A DNA stretch of 64,000 nucleotides, from NCBI GenBank assembly GCA_030789695.1, contig CM061142.1, positions 283,962,165 to 284,026,164 on the forward strand. The letters run 5' to 3'. The notes below the pieces were generated by a model. That model saw only the letters and a list, made by a program, of their open reading frames with translations. It was not told where the DNA came from and ran no database searches. The translations under genes were made by a program, and so were the position numbers. This document shows positions 45,026-56,879 of this stretch, in pieces. The DNA is from Scilla litardierei. Its lineage: Eukaryota > Streptophyta > Magnoliopsida > Asparagales > Asparagaceae. Every line of letters starts with the position of its first letter. Within the stretch, counting starts at the first letter, position 1.

Positions 45026-47380
45026 ATGACGAACAACGACTACAACGTCTTCAGGAACCGCGATGGAGCTTCTTCAGTTATGGAAGGACTATCCTCAGTC
45101 AGGCCTCCACACTTCAACGGTACCAACTATGGGTACTGGAAATGCCGGATGCAAATTTTCCTCCGGAGCGCTTCACTATGGAGAGCCACCATGACGGAGT
45201 ATGTCGAGCCTTCCGAAGAAGATTTTGCGAAGTGGACTCCCGCGGAGGTCGCCGCGGAAGTAGCAAATGCCAAGGCAATGAATGCCTTGAATTGTGCGTT
45301 GGAGCCCGAGGACTTCAACAAGATATGCACATGTAAGAGTGCATATCAAATATGGAACCAACTCCTCATATTGCACGAAGGAACGAGTACGGTAAAAGAT
45401 TCTAAACTCGTCGTTGCTAATAAAGAATTTGAGTTGTTTCATATGGAGCAGGGCGAAACCATGAAGGAATATTACGCTCGCTTTGTGGATATATCAAACG
45501 ACTTGGAAGCTCTTGGGAAGGTCTATACCCAAAAGGAGAAAGTCGCGAAGATTATCGACGGTCTTCCATCACATTGGGAAAAGCGTACCTACGCCATCGA
45601 GGAAGGTAACGACATGAATAAATATACCGTCACACAACTAATGGGTACCTTGTTGTCTTACGAGGTACGCAAGGATAGTAAGATCCGAATGAAGGAAAAG
45701 ATGAAAGCGTACTTGAAGCAAGATGAGCCAAAGAAAAAGACGATTGCCTTCAAGGCCGCTCCATCTACCGATGATGAAGAATCGGAAGACGAATTGGACA
45801 TGGAATCCATTGCCCGTATGGCAAGGAAGTTCGATCGATTCCTCCGAGAAGGTATATCTTTGAATAAATCTAAAGTTAGTTCGACTAATGTTTTTACTCC
45901 CGTGTGTTATAAATGCAACAAGCCAGGACACATCAAACCGGATTGTCCTCTCTACAAACACAAGGAGAAGGGGAAAGCATCAAAGTACGACAAGTTGAGA
46001 AAGTACAAGAAAGGACTTGTTGGAACATTCACCGACTCCGAAGAGGATTCCTCAAGTGGAGAGTCGGATGATGGAAGAGTGGAGAAAGCAAAAATTTGCT
46101 TCATGGCTAATGATGCGGCAAAAAGTCAAAAGTCCTCCTTCGATGATAGCGAGGATGAAAGCGAGGATGGTAGTGAGGATGAAAGCGGAGAACCTACGAT
46201 TGATGAAATGAGGTTAGCAAACCAAGAAATTTGGTCTAAATTTACTAAATTAGTAGATAGATATAATAAGACCAAAGATGAACTTGTTAGCCTCCAAACC
46301 TCTCCTAAATCTACCATCACCAACAATGACACCATTGTTGAGACACTCGCCAATGAGAAAGCAAGTTTGCTTACTCATAATGGCTTGTTGAGAAATGAGG
46401 TGAAGTCCCTCAAATCTCAACTTGAGCATGTTCTTGTTGAGGATTCGGATGAACATGTGATAGCGGATTTGACGTCTCAAAACTCAACCTTGAGTATTGA
46501 GAATAAGAATCTCAAATCACGTGTTTATGTACTCACATCGCAAGTATCCACTTTGGATGCTTCTTTGCATTCTCTCAAAGAGAAGTATGAGTGCACGTTA
46601 GGCCGTATCAATGATTTCAATAAAGGTAAGGGCCATTTGGATAATATCCTAAATGACTTACTTCCGGCCAAACACCACATTGGATTGGGGTATAAGACGG
46701 GAGACTCATCCAAATCGCCTACCACCTTTGTTAGGCCGACATCCGATGCCTCGACGAGTGGGAGCAAACACCCCATTGGTAGTTCTCCTACCAATAGTGC
46801 TTCCACTTCGTACACACCCCCGATTGGAAAGAAACCCACTTTGGGTAGACCTCCAAAGAGGGGTCATGCATTTTTGTACTCACATGCTATGCCACGTAGG
46901 AACACACATCCTACTCCACCCATGCATGCTAATAATGATTTTTATGCTCCGCACCCACGAGCACGTGCAAACACTCATATGAGACACCCACGTGCACGTA
47001 ATCATGCTCATGCACATCCTAATGCATATGTTCAAACATCTCATCCACATGTGCATGCCTACTCTCATAATCATTCTCATGCATACACACCTCATGCTTA
47101 TCCACGTATGTATGCTACACCACATCATGGATCTCATGCTCATCATAATTCTATTGCTAGATCTCATGCTCCTAGGCCACATGCACCACATAGAAATCAA
47201 CCTTTTGTGCATGCAACTAATAGGAAGAGGATTCCCAAAATGTACACTATTTGGGGTCCCAAGAACACTAGCGATGATGCTATGAATGTTTATGTGCAAT
47301 CCTATATTAATGATGTTATTTTGAATGATGATTATGTTGAAAAGTCAAGTTCCTCTTGGACTTGGTTTCCGAAGGGTTAG
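45026..47380 (+). CDS. Gag of element G
   Basis: 784 aa, intact. Like A's gag it has the FNGTNYGYWKCRM segment (~residue 31), the UBN2-type region, a CCHC knuckle from residue 294 (CYKCNKPGHIKPDC), acidic Ser/Asp/Glu stretches and a coiled coil (~430-560). The C-terminal part (about 633-733) is very rich in His, with HAHAHP and HNHSHA type runs, more so than in A. It starts at the first ATG after the primer site and ends at TAG 47378-47380. There is no pol frame beyond. Keeping a full gag in a pol-less element suggests that its own particle protein matters, which is inference. Confidence 0.92.
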   Translation: MTNNDYNVFRNRDGASSVMEGLSSVRPPHFNGTNYGYWKCRMQIFLRSASLWRATMTEYVEPSEEDFAKWTPAEVAAEVANAKAMNALNCALEPEDFNKICTCKSAYQIWNQLLILHEGTSTVKDSKLVVANKEFELFHMEQGETMKEYYARFVDISNDLEALGKVYTQKEKVAKIIDGLPSHWEKRTYAIEEGNDMNKYTVTQLMGTLLSYEVRKDSKIRMKEKMKAYLKQDEPKKKTIAFKAAPSTDDEESEDELDMESIARMARKFDRFLREGISLNKSKVSSTNVFTPVCYKCNKPGHIKPDCPLYKHKEKGKASKYDKLRKYKKGLVGTFTDSEEDSSSGESDDGRVEKAKICFMANDAAKSQKSSFDDSEDESEDGSEDESGEPTIDEMRLANQEIWSKFTKLVDRYNKTKDELVSLQTSPKSTITNNDTIVETLANEKASLLTHNGLLRNEVKSLKSQLEHVLVEDSDEHVIADLTSQNSTLSIENKNLKSRVYVLTSQVSTLDASLHSLKEKYECTLGRINDFNKGKGHLDNILNDLLPAKHHIGLGYKTGDSSKSPTTFVRPTSDASTSGSKHPIGSSPTNSASTSYTPPIGKKPTLGRPPKRGHAFLYSHAMPRRNTHPTPPMHANNDFYAPHPRARANTHMRHPRARNHAHAHPNAYVQTSHPHVHAYSHNHSHAYTPHAYPRMYATPHHGSHAHHNSIARSHAPRPHAPHRNQPFVHATNRKRIPKMYTIWGPKNTSDDAMNVYVQSYINDVILNDDYVEKSSSSWTWFPKG

Positions 47381-48042
47381 TTCCTTTAACTCTTCAATGC
47401 TTGGTACCATGAGCTTATGATCATGTTATGGGTACCAAGGCATATGTTTATAAAATTGATTTTGATCATATTAATTTATGGGTTACAATAATTTTTATTT
47501 CGTATTTCAAATTTGTTGTCTAACCCATTGGATCCAAAAGGATTTTTGGATACCAAAATGAAGTTTTCTAGGTTCAATCCACCGTGGGATACCAACCCTA
47601 CCAACTCCTCGATTTGCGAGACTTTCATTCAAACGGAGTTGATGGTGCTTAGGTAATGCACCAATGTAGGGGAGCTTAATGTTGTAAGTATAATATTACA
47701 TTTGGTATCCATGAGGGTTGAATGCATGCTTGGTTAAAATCTATTTCTTTACATTTGGTATCATTTTGTTTCTCCTAGCATGATAGAATTGTGAATGCCA
47801 TAAATGTTTTGAAATTCTTATCTATTTTTGGCATGACATGTTTTAAAATTTATTATGATGATTTTCGTATCACTTTTATCACCTTGTCACTTCTCATCGC
47901 ACACTTCACTTAGTTTTGATGTGCTTTTACTTTATGTTCATTTTCGATCGATATTGTGACATTTGATATTCTATGATGTGCACCGCTCTTCTGATGGTTC
48001 ATTCCTTTGTGCACATTTTATGTATGTCTCTGATATTGATCT

Positions 48043-48124
48043 CGTCGCTCGACGATTCATTTTGATTCGATAGCTTTAGTTGTATGAAAACATAGAATTG
48101 TTTTCCATGCACTAAAATAGCTAT
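48043..48124 (+). ncRNA. Candidate structured RNA element in the 3' region of G
   Basis: CGTCGCTCGACG hairpin (48043-48054); stem ATAGCT (48070-48075) with AGCTAT (48119-48124), extended by TTAG/CTAA after a 3-nt bulge; inner hairpin TATG-AAAA-CATA (48083-48094); then GAATTGTTTTCCATGCAC. Same order as in A (13024-13110) with stem bases changed on both sides. Confidence 0.5.
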
Positions 48125-48358
48125 AAATGTTGATATTGGAGAGTAAATTCATTTCTTCAATAAGTGAATTTACATTTGATATTTTGATGATTTAAGTTTT
48201 CGATTTTCGACTATGGTCTCATTGACACGCTTTGATTTTATTCGAATTTTATTTTGGTGTCATATGAAACGTGGTCGTATTCTTAGACTCCCATGCTTAA
48301 TGAATTATTTGGACATGATTTATTATCATTGGCTTCCTCCCGCTCTTTTTGGGTTATG

Positions 48359-48646
48359 CCAAAGGGGGAGAGACATAATAATGGCATGTGCTAAATGATA
48401 ATTTACCATGAATCTAATTTGATATGTTAGATTCAGGGGAAGTTAAGATATAAAAATGGATTACAAATCTTAAATCTCAAATGTTGGATTTGCATTTTTT
48501 ACTTTCCTCGTCTGCTTGATGTATGTGCTTATTAATTCATATGGAACTAATGTGTCATCAATGCAGGGGGAGTAAGTATACTTCATTTAGTTCATTATTT
48601 TTGATTATTATTTATGTTGGTTTGTCATCACCAAAAAGGGGGAGAA
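48359..48646 (+). promoter_or_regulatory. Repeated polypurine tracts of element G
   Basis: CCAAAGGGGGAGAGA (~48359), CAGGGGAAG (~48435, one G changed to A against A and H), GCAGGGGGAG (~48565) and AAAAAGGGGGAGAA (48633-48646). The last abuts the 3' LTR. Confidence 0.85.
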
Positions 48647-50366
48647 TGTTGAGTATTGGACTCCCCGGATTAGGTTTTGGATGATGAGCAAACATAAATA
48701 TATCATAAACTAACAGTTTGTGAGCGCAGTTATGGAGATCGTCGCCAAAATACCACACACAACAAAAGCGACGTCTCAAGACTTCTCAATACGCGTGATC
48801 GTATGCCTAGAGCTTCGTTGAAGCTCGAGGAGCAATATTGAAGTCAAGAGGAATGAAGATTGAAGCTTTGAAGACGGTTCGTAAGGTTTATTTTATAGTC
48901 TTCTAGCTTCATAGATTAGAATGTTAAGCCTTGAGTAGGACTTACTTTATAATCTTCATTTCGCTCATATCTTAGAGCTAGGATATTCTTAGAAGCCATT
49001 AGAAACTTTCCCGAAGCCTATCGCTCTTTCCCTCGGCTTCGAGTGCATGTTAGTTGGTTCATGAAGGGTCACCAACCGACTAGATGACGATCTAGTCGGT
49101 CGGCAACTCTACTTAAACCGACTAGTTTGCCTTCTCTTATTCAGCTCTTTCTATGACTACAGTTAGTCGGTCAAAGAAGAGTCACCGACCGACTAGATGA
49201 CGATTTAGTCGGTCAGTAATCCTTCTTAGACCGACTAGTTGTGTTCAGTCTTTTTCAGCCTGATCTACTGTTTCGAGTTAGTCGGTCAAAGAACGTTTAC
49301 CGACCGACTAGTTGAGAAACTAGTCGGTCAGCATTTGTTCTTAAACCGACTAAGTCATCTTGAAGTCAACCTATCCTATTTCGACGTTAGTCGGTCAAAG
49401 ATCATTCACCGACCGACTAGTTGGGAAACTAGTCGGTCGTCAAGTCTTCTTAGACCGACTAGTTGTCTTTGCCTGGAACTTCACCTTTTGGCTGTTCAGC
49501 TGTTAGTCGGTCCATGTTGAATCACCGACCGACTAGTTGATGAACTAGCCGGTCAGTGATCCTTCTTAGACCGACTAGTCTGCTTCAGATTTAGATCCGT
49601 TGGAGTTTTGAAAGCGACGTTTCTCTCTCTCTCTTCTCTTGATCCTTTAAATACCTGAAGGGGTTATTTTCATAGGATCCAAGGCTGCTATTTCAGAGTT
49701 CTATTGATTCAAAGAGAAGCTTTCAACTCTCATCTTCAAGCTCTCCCATTCTCAAGAATCTCTCCCTCACTCTTATTCCTCAAGAGAGATTCATTGATTG
49801 TAAGCCTTCCAAGCCAAGGGCTTGATTCTAGGTCATCCATCTCATCCCTAGGCTTCCATTGCTGGTCATCTTCTTGAAGCTAGGGTTTGGTGACTCTTCC
49901 TCCATCAAAATCCTCTTTGCCCTAATTTGGTAAGAAATCTCAAGGCATAGGTATTTTGTTGGTAAGCATTTCATTTCAGTTATATTTGAATTGTATACTC
50001 TCGGTTGTGAGAGGTTTTGCGTGATCCCGGGTTGTGGGAGTCACGGTCATCGATTGTAGGTCGATTGCACTTGTGAGGTTTTCGCAAGTGTTCATATTGG
50101 AAATCTTGAGTTAGGGTTTCTAACTCAAGTATCCGGAAGGGATCCGGGTGGTTGGGACGTAGGATCACCGGGAACAAGTCGGGGAGACTTGGGTGGATCC
50201 GAACCCATTAATCCATTGTGTTTGCGTTTGCATTATTTCTTGATTGTTGTTATTCCGCATTGTTGTTTGTTAATTGCACGATAATTAGGAATAACACTCC
50301 TTATTATTTAAAAGTACTATTCACCCCCCCTCTAGTACATGTGCAGTAGCTTCCCAGGGCACTTCA
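48647..50366 (+). repeat. 3' LTR of element G
   Basis: 1720 bp. It differs from the 5' copy at single bases near 48671, 48716, 49264, 49548, 49554 and 49801. It is followed by the target copy CAGTT. Confidence 0.95.
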
Positions 50367-50840
50367 CAGTTGACTAGATATAGAAGTGCTCCAATAGCAC
50401 TTAGATAAGGGACTTCTAGACCAAGTATATCCTCCCCCTCTTCCAGCAGCCGGAAGGTGTCTTTATGTGCATCCAGAGATCATACTACCATATGTGTACT
50501 AAGTGGATGACATTGGTCTATATGAACTCTTTGCAACATTTTCTTTGTATATGTGGTTTGGTGTAATAGGATTCCGTCTGTTAAATGTTCAATCTGTAAG
50601 CCAAGGCAGAATTTTGTTTTGCCTAGGTCTTTCATTTCGAATTCTTTTGTTAGGCTTACAAATATCTCAGTGATCTCTTCAGGAGATCCAGTGAGGTTCA
50701 GATCCTCTACGTAGACTGCTATTATGACAAATCCTTTTCCCTTTGCTCTTATAAAGATGCAAGTGCAGACTTCATTATTGTTGAATCCTTGTTGTACAAG
50801 GAATTCACTATGTCTGTTACACAACATTCTTCTTCATTAG
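50367..50840 (-). pseudogene. Element F: reverse transcriptase fragment
   Basis: The minus frame 50480-50827 has FIRAKGKGFVIIAVYVEDLN, KEFEMKDLGKTKFCLGLQIE and HQTTYTKKMLQRV, all copia RT. The catalytic YVDD is YVED here, and a TGA follows HMVV. The frame continues to the G target site. Upstream coding stops at 50841 where the next LTR begins. Confidence 0.8.
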
Positions 50841-52485
50841 TGTAACGGTCGCTTTTCGATCGTGTGTTTTTCGTGCACGTAATTTCTTATTCGTGTGCGT
50901 ATTTTTGTGACCTCTTCTTGTATCCCGAACGCACGAAGTTATATGTCATTGTGACCCTCTGAGAGAGTGCTTATTTGTGAATTTATTATGAACGTCATTT
51001 CACGAGTCGTTCTTCCATAAATCAGCTTTGAATGAAGGGGTGGCATAACTTTAGACTTCGACGTGTGACCTCTTTATTTTTAGTGACGTCTTCCGTTAAC
51101 CTAGCTCGTGTCGATCATCGTAGTCTCGATCCTCTCGTCGACACGGTCATCCTAATATTTTTCTTGTATTTATCGGACACCGTTAGACTGACCATTCACA
51201 TTAATCATCTTTATTCTCTAATTAGCCCTAGACTTATCCCTAATTCAAATCCTTAATTAAATAATCTAATCAAACCTATATGATGTCATGCGTATCATGT
51301 TATGTTTCTCCTAGCTATTGACCACACTAATTCTACCCTCCCTCACACACACACACTCTTTCCAATCAAGCTTAAATGCACTCCTTTTCAACCCTATTTA
51401 GCAAGCACACACCCTCATTTTACCCTACTCCGTAAGTTTCATCTAGGGTTATCTCTTAACCCAGCCACCACAACAACTCCCCCTTGGAACCTTGCGCACC
51501 CTTGCTCCGGCCAAGCTCCGCCGTTGTGCCACCCTTTCAAGCTCCCCTTGCCGCATCTCCCCCTCTCTATATTCCCTCTCTCCTTAGCACAGCCGCCCCA
51601 TTACCTCACCCTCAAGCCACCCAAACAACAGCCGGCCACCCCATCTAAAACGACCCACAGCAGTCCATTGCCGACAAACCACCCAGCCCTTGAAGCCACC
51701 GCCGGCCATCCCCAAGAGCTGCTGCCAGCAACTCCTCCTGCGACCTCCCCCATGCCGTTGCCATATTCCGCTCTCATTACAACCCTCCGGCCTCCCTTAC
51801 ACAACTCCCCCTACTGTCAACATCCGGCCATCTCCTCTTAGAACTGCCGATGCCCCCTCTTTCCCCTAGATCCGGCCACCCTCTCCCTTAAACAGTCGCC
51901 GGTCCTCTTCCACAGCACCACAAACTGCTGCACCTATCCCCCATCACTGCAGCCACCCCCTAAAAACAGCCGGCCCTCTCCTTTCCTTGCCGCACAGCCA
52001 CATCTCCTCCCCGGATCCAGCAAACACCCAGGTCGAACACCCCACGGCAGCACCCTACCGATCATCTTCCTCCCGCGGCTACCTTCACCGCTGTCTGTTG
52101 CCTCTAGTTGTCTCCGTCTTCGCCGTAGTCCACTGTAATTCGCTCGTTACCGGATCCAACCCCTGACGTCGCTACCCGACGTCAGTGTAGCTCTCGCGTC
52201 GTGTTGAGGTATATCCCGATCCGTAGGAACCCAAACACCGCATGTTTAAACAAGATAAAAATAGTAATATTTCATTATCTTGGATTAAATAACTAATTGA
52301 GATTAATAATATGGGACTGTAGGATTGGTGATTGGTGATTGAGCACATAGGGTGATTCCGGACCGCTGTTGAACTGATTACGGACGTTATTCAGGCAAGT
52401 GAAACTTGCTCAGATTATTGTTAGGCCATGTTTAGGCCATTCAGTAAATTTGTGCAAAAGAGTTTAGGCGGTGAAATGATAGTCG
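50841..52485 (+). repeat. Probable Ty3-type LTR (element J), cut by a gap
   Basis: It starts TGTAACGGTCGC directly inside F's RT, so it is an insertion; the preceding ATTAG is the likely target copy. TGTAACG starts and a CCGCCGGCC-rich middle (51450-52130) are common in plant Ty3 chromovirus LTRs. The proline-rich frame 51302-51841 is low-complexity. The end lies in or beyond the gap. Confidence 0.45.
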
Positions 52486-52985
52486 NNNNNNNNNNNNNNN
52501 NNNNNNNNNNNNNNNNNNNNNNNNNNNNNNNNNNNNNNNNNNNNNNNNNNNNNNNNNNNNNNNNNNNNNNNNNNNNNNNNNNNNNNNNNNNNNNNNNNNN
52601 NNNNNNNNNNNNNNNNNNNNNNNNNNNNNNNNNNNNNNNNNNNNNNNNNNNNNNNNNNNNNNNNNNNNNNNNNNNNNNNNNNNNNNNNNNNNNNNNNNNN
52701 NNNNNNNNNNNNNNNNNNNNNNNNNNNNNNNNNNNNNNNNNNNNNNNNNNNNNNNNNNNNNNNNNNNNNNNNNNNNNNNNNNNNNNNNNNNNNNNNNNNN
52801 NNNNNNNNNNNNNNNNNNNNNNNNNNNNNNNNNNNNNNNNNNNNNNNNNNNNNNNNNNNNNNNNNNNNNNNNNNNNNNNNNNNNNNNNNNNNNNNNNNNN
52901 NNNNNNNNNNNNNNNNNNNNNNNNNNNNNNNNNNNNNNNNNNNNNNNNNNNNNNNNNNNNNNNNNNNNNNNNNNNNNNNNNNNNN
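52486..52985. other. Assembly gap (500 N)
   Basis: Placeholder gap. Left is LTR J, right is the 3' end of element H, so at least one junction is hidden here. Confidence 0.99.
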
Positions 52986-55140
52986 ACAATTGGTATTTTG
53001 ATGACTTCATTTTTCGTTTTTCGACTAAAGTCTCTTTGGCACACCTTTAATATGCTTTGGTGTCATTGGACCGAGGTCGTATTCTTCGACTCCCGTGATT
53101 CATGTATTATTTGGCCCTGATTTGTTATCATTGACTTCCTCCCGCACTTTTTGGATTATGCCAAAGGGGGAGAGTTATAATAATGGCATGTGCTAAATGA
53201 TAGTTTAGATTCAGGGGGAGTTAAGAAAATATAACTGTACTTCAAATTCGATAAATGGATTTGTATTTTTAATATTCTCGCCTGATTGATGCATATGTTT
53301 ATTATTTCATATGGAACTAATTTGTCATCAATGCAGGGGGAGTAAGTAAATTTCATTTAGTACATTATTATTGATTATTATTTATGTTGGTTTGTCATCA
53401 CCAAAAAGGGGGAGAATGTTGAGTATTGGACTCCCCGTATTTGGTTTTGGATGATGAGCAAACATAAATAAATCGTGAACTAACAATTTATGAGCGCAGT
53501 TATGGAGATCGTCGCCAAATTCACGAGAACACTCAAAACGACATCTTAAGACTTCTCAAAGCTCGTATTCATTGCCTAAAGCTTCGTTGAAGCTTTTGGA
53601 CCTTTTTGGAAGTCATGAAGATTTGATCGAAGCTTGCGAAGACCGTTCCTTAAGGTTTTATTCATAGTCTTTTAGCTTCGATTTATAGAATGTTAAGCCT
53701 TGAGTAATTCTTACATGTCTATCTTCATATCGCTCATATCTTAGAGCTAGGATTATCTTAGAAGCCATTAAGAAACTTTCCCGAAGCATATCGCTTCTTC
53801 CCTCGGCTTCTAGTGCATCTTAGTTGGTTCAAGTAGAGTCACCAACCGACTAGATGACGATCTAGTCGGTCGACAACTCTTCATGAACCGACTAGATGTC
53901 CTAACTCATTTCAGCTCAGCCATGTCGATCAATTAGTCGGTCAAAGAAGGTTCACCGACCGACTAGATGACGATCTAGTCGGTTCGGAATCCTTCTCAGA
54001 CCGACTAGTTGAGCTTGCCTCTGTACAACCTGAGTTACTGTTTACAGTTAGTCGGTCCAAGAACATTCATCGACCGACTAGTTGTGAAACTAGTCGGTCA
54101 GCATTTGTTCTTAGACCGACTAGTGTAACTTGTATTCAGCTTCGTGCATTTCACTCTTAGTCGGTCAAAGAACACTCACCGACCGACTAGTTGGCAAACT
54201 AGTCGGTTGGCAAGTCTTCTTAGACCGACTAGTTCATGTTGCCTGGAAATCTCTCTTTTGGCTGTCGAGCTGTTAGTCGGTCCATGTTGAATCACCGACC
54301 GACTAGTTGATGAACTAGTCGTTCAGTGATCCTTCTTAGACCGACTAGTCTGCTTCAGATTTAGATCCGTTGGAGTTTTGAAAGCGACGTTTCTTTCTCT
54401 CTTTTCCCTTGATCCTTTAAATACCTGGAGGGGTTATTTCATAGGATCTAAGGCTGCTATTTTCCAGAGCTCTATTGATTCAAAGAGAAGCTTTCAACTC
54501 TCATCTTCATGCTCTCCCATTCTCAAGAATCTCTCCCTCACTCTTATTCCTCAAGAGAGATTCATTGATTGTGAGCCTTCCAAGCCAAGGGCTTGATTCT
54601 AGGTCATCCATCTCATCCCTAGGCTTCCATTGCTGGCCATCTTCTTGAAGCTAGGGTTTGGTGACTATTCCTCCATCAAAATCCTCTTTGCCCTAATTTG
54701 GTAAGAAATCTCAAGGCATAGGTATTTTGTTGGTAAGCATTTCATTTCAGTTATATTTGAATTGTATACTCTCGGTTGTGAGAGGTTTTGCGTGATCCCG
54801 GGTTGTGGGATTCACGGTCAATCGATTGTAGGTCAATTGCACTTGTGAGGTTTTCGCAAGTGGTTATATTGGAAACCTTGAGTTAGGGTTTCTAACTCAA
54901 GTATCCGGAAGGGATCCGGGTGGTTGGGACGTAGGATCACCGGGAACAATTCGGGGAGACTTGGGTGGATCCGAACCCATTAAACCATTTGTTTGCGTTT
55001 GCATTTATTCTTGTTGATCGTTGTTATTCTGCATTGTTGTTTGTTAATTGCACGATAATTAGGAATAACTCTCCCTATTATTTAAAAGTACTATTCACCC
55101 CCCCTCTAGTACATGTGCAGTGGCTTCCCAGGGCACTACA
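52986..55140 (+). mobile_element. Element H: 3' end of a G-like Sirevirus element inserted in element I
   Basis: The 3' non-coding region (52986-53416) carries purine tracts near 53161, 53215, 53335 and 53403-53416. It is followed by a 3' LTR (53417-55140, 1724 bp, TGTTGAGTATTGG...GGGCACTACA) similar to G's, with palindromes at 53843-54350. The next bases (TTTCT) are inside I's RT, so they are the expected target copy. The left half is lost in the gap. Confidence 0.85.
53417..55140 (+). repeat. 3' LTR of element H
   Basis: Colinear with the G LTR, with a shared end CTAGTACATGTGCAGT and a TATA-like TTTAAATA near 54415. Its last codons happen to read in frame into I's pol, creating a chimeric 339-aa ORF (54965-55984) without biological meaning. 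Confidence 0.85.
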
Positions 55141-55983
55141 TTTCTTAGGTCTCCAAATTCGCCAAATGGACGATGCAATCTTCATCCACCAAACGAAGTA
55201 TACGGTGGAGTTGCTAAAGCGATTTGGAATGGAGAGTGCCTCCGGGAAAAAGACTCCAATGAGCACGACTACGCATCTTGATAAGGATACGGGCGGTAAG
55301 GATGTAGACATTCGTCTATATCGAGGTATGATAGGTAGTTTAATTTATCTTACCGCAAGTAGGCCCGATATTATGTTTGCCGTATGCGTATGTGCTCGTT
55401 ATCAGTCTCAACCTAAGGAGTCTCACTTAGTAGCGGTAAAACGTATTTTTCGCTATCTAAGTTACACTTTAGATTTTGGATTACTTTATCCGAAATCTAG
55501 CACATATGAGTTAATCTTATATAGTGATGCCGATTATGCGGGATGCAAATCTGACAGGAAAAGTACTAGTGGCACTTGCCATTTTATAGGAAATTCCCTT
55601 GTCTCTTGGTTTTCCAAGAAGCCAAATTCCGTATCACTTTCAACCACCGAGGCGGAATATATTGCCGCCGGTGCCGCGTGTGCTCAAGTTCTTTGGATGA
55701 GACACACACTTAAAGACTTTGGTATAAATTGTGATACTTGCCCTATCATGGTTGACAACCAAAGTGCAATATGTCTTTCTAAGAACCCGGTACACCATTC
55801 CCGTTCGAAACACATAGATGTCCGACACCACTTTTTAGATGATCATGTTGCTAAAAAGGACATCATTTTAGTGTGCGTTGAAACCCAAAAGCAAATCGCT
55901 GATATTTTCACGAAACCCCTAAAGGAGGACTCCTTTGTGCGGTTGCGTCGAGAATTGGGGATTATGGGTGAATCCGAGATATA
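55141..55983 (+). pseudogene. Element I: pol C-terminus (end of RT and RNase H)
   Basis: It starts inside RT at [20 protein letters not shown] and continues through RNase H ([30 protein letters not shown]) to the same end as A's pol ([12 protein letters not shown]). It is highly similar to A residues ~760-1038 and has no internal stop, but lacks everything upstream because H is inserted. The true codon start lies left of H. Confidence 0.9.
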
Positions 55984-56879
55984 GGATTCATGTTTCATTC
56001 AATAATCTTGCATGCTATTATATTTCGAAATATTTCGTTCATGCTAGACTTATTGGATTTTTCGGGAATTTATGTGATATTTTGAATTTTTGCTCGAATT
56101 CATGTTTTGAATGTCGTATTTGAGATTTCGATGATTAATGGGGTAGTTTAGATGATTATTGAGAGTATTGCGATATATCGTCCAAGAGTATTGAGGAGAG
56201 AACTTGATTATCAACTTTTGCACTCATTTAGTCGGTTTCAGTTCAACCACCAACCGACTAGATTCCCATCTAGTCGGTTAGTAGAAGAACTTAGACCGAC
56301 TAACTCAAGATTTTTGAGTTTCCTCTCCATCTTAACTCTTTAGTCGGTTCATGTTCAGTGACCGACCGACTAGATTGAGATCTAGTCGGTCAGTAACTGA
56401 ACGCAGACCGACTAATTCTTGTCAGTTAACTTGGATTCAGCCACTGTTTGCAACTAGTCGGTTCAAGCTCATTGACCGACCGACTAGATCGTGATCTAGT
56501 CGGTCAGTGCTTGAACTATGACCGACTAGTTGTGCCAGGGACTGTTTGGTCTTTTGAGCTCCCGAACGACTTAATCTTCTTTTAGTCGGTTCTTTCTCAT
56601 TCTAATCGATCGAAACCGCATCTCTCCTTCAGCTAAACCCCCGACCCCTCGCTGTCTTTTCGACTTCCGGCCTTGTTCCGATCATCTCCGCCGTCGCCGG
56701 CCGTCGTTCTTCCTCCTAGGGTAACCCTCTCTCTTCCCTCTCCTATCTAGGGTTCGGTTTTCAACTCCTAGGGTTAGGGTTTGTTCTTTTTCAGATTAGA
56801 GCTTCTAGTGTTTCGGATTTCCTAGGGTTGTGCTAGGGTTGCTTCTTTGATCTCTCTTGTGTCGTGTCGTGCCGAGATT
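55984..56879 (+). other. Element I: spacer, palindrome array and gene-like leader
   Basis: The palindromes lie at 56228-56530 (cores at ~56253, ~56364 and ~56475), the same place as in A. At 56640-56879 a CCG-rich stretch then CTAGGGTT-type repeats precede the ORF, again as in A. Confidence 0.75.

Larger units (their letters stand above)
47381..48646 (+). other. Non-coding 3' part of element G
   Basis: No gene. It has an inverted pair CTTGGTACCAT / ATGGGTACCAAG just after the gag stop (about 47400-47441), the structured segment 48043-48124 and purine tracts near 48359, 48433, 48565 and 48633-48646. About 660 bp between the first two show nothing recognisable. Confidence 0.75.
43256..50366 (+). 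mobile_element. Element G: young gag-only Sirevirus-like retrotransposon
   Basis: 7111 bp, with two LTRs of exactly 1720 bp differing at six positions by eye, and a perfect target duplication CAGTT (43251-43255 and 50367-50371). It has the initiator-Met primer site, an intact 784-aa gag, a 1.27-kb non-coding 3' part with the same RNA structure and four purine tracts as A, but no trace of pol or the envelope-like ORF. Gag is its only protein, so pol must come from another element. Confidence 0.95.
42235..50840 (-). mobile_element. Element F: old copia retrotransposon, minus strand, interrupted by G
   Basis: The left end is a short LTR (42235-42378). Reading leftward, RT is at 50367-50840 and continues after G as the end of RT and RNase H at 42640-43255. 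G splits it between two codons of the RT (after the LYLVNC-coding segment). F itself is cut at 50841 by a Ty3-type LTR, so its 5' part is missing. Several stops and frameshifts mark it as a relic. Confidence 0.8.

Noticed and set aside
51302..51841. Proline-rich 179-aa ORF as a cell-wall-type protein gene
   Set aside because: It lies inside a probable LTR, has low-complexity C-rich composition, no signal peptide and no repeat of a known cell-wall motif.
54965..55984. 339-aa ORF as an intact gene
   Set aside because: Its first ~55 residues translate the end of the H LTR; only 55141 onward is pol. The fusion is an accident of insertion phase.
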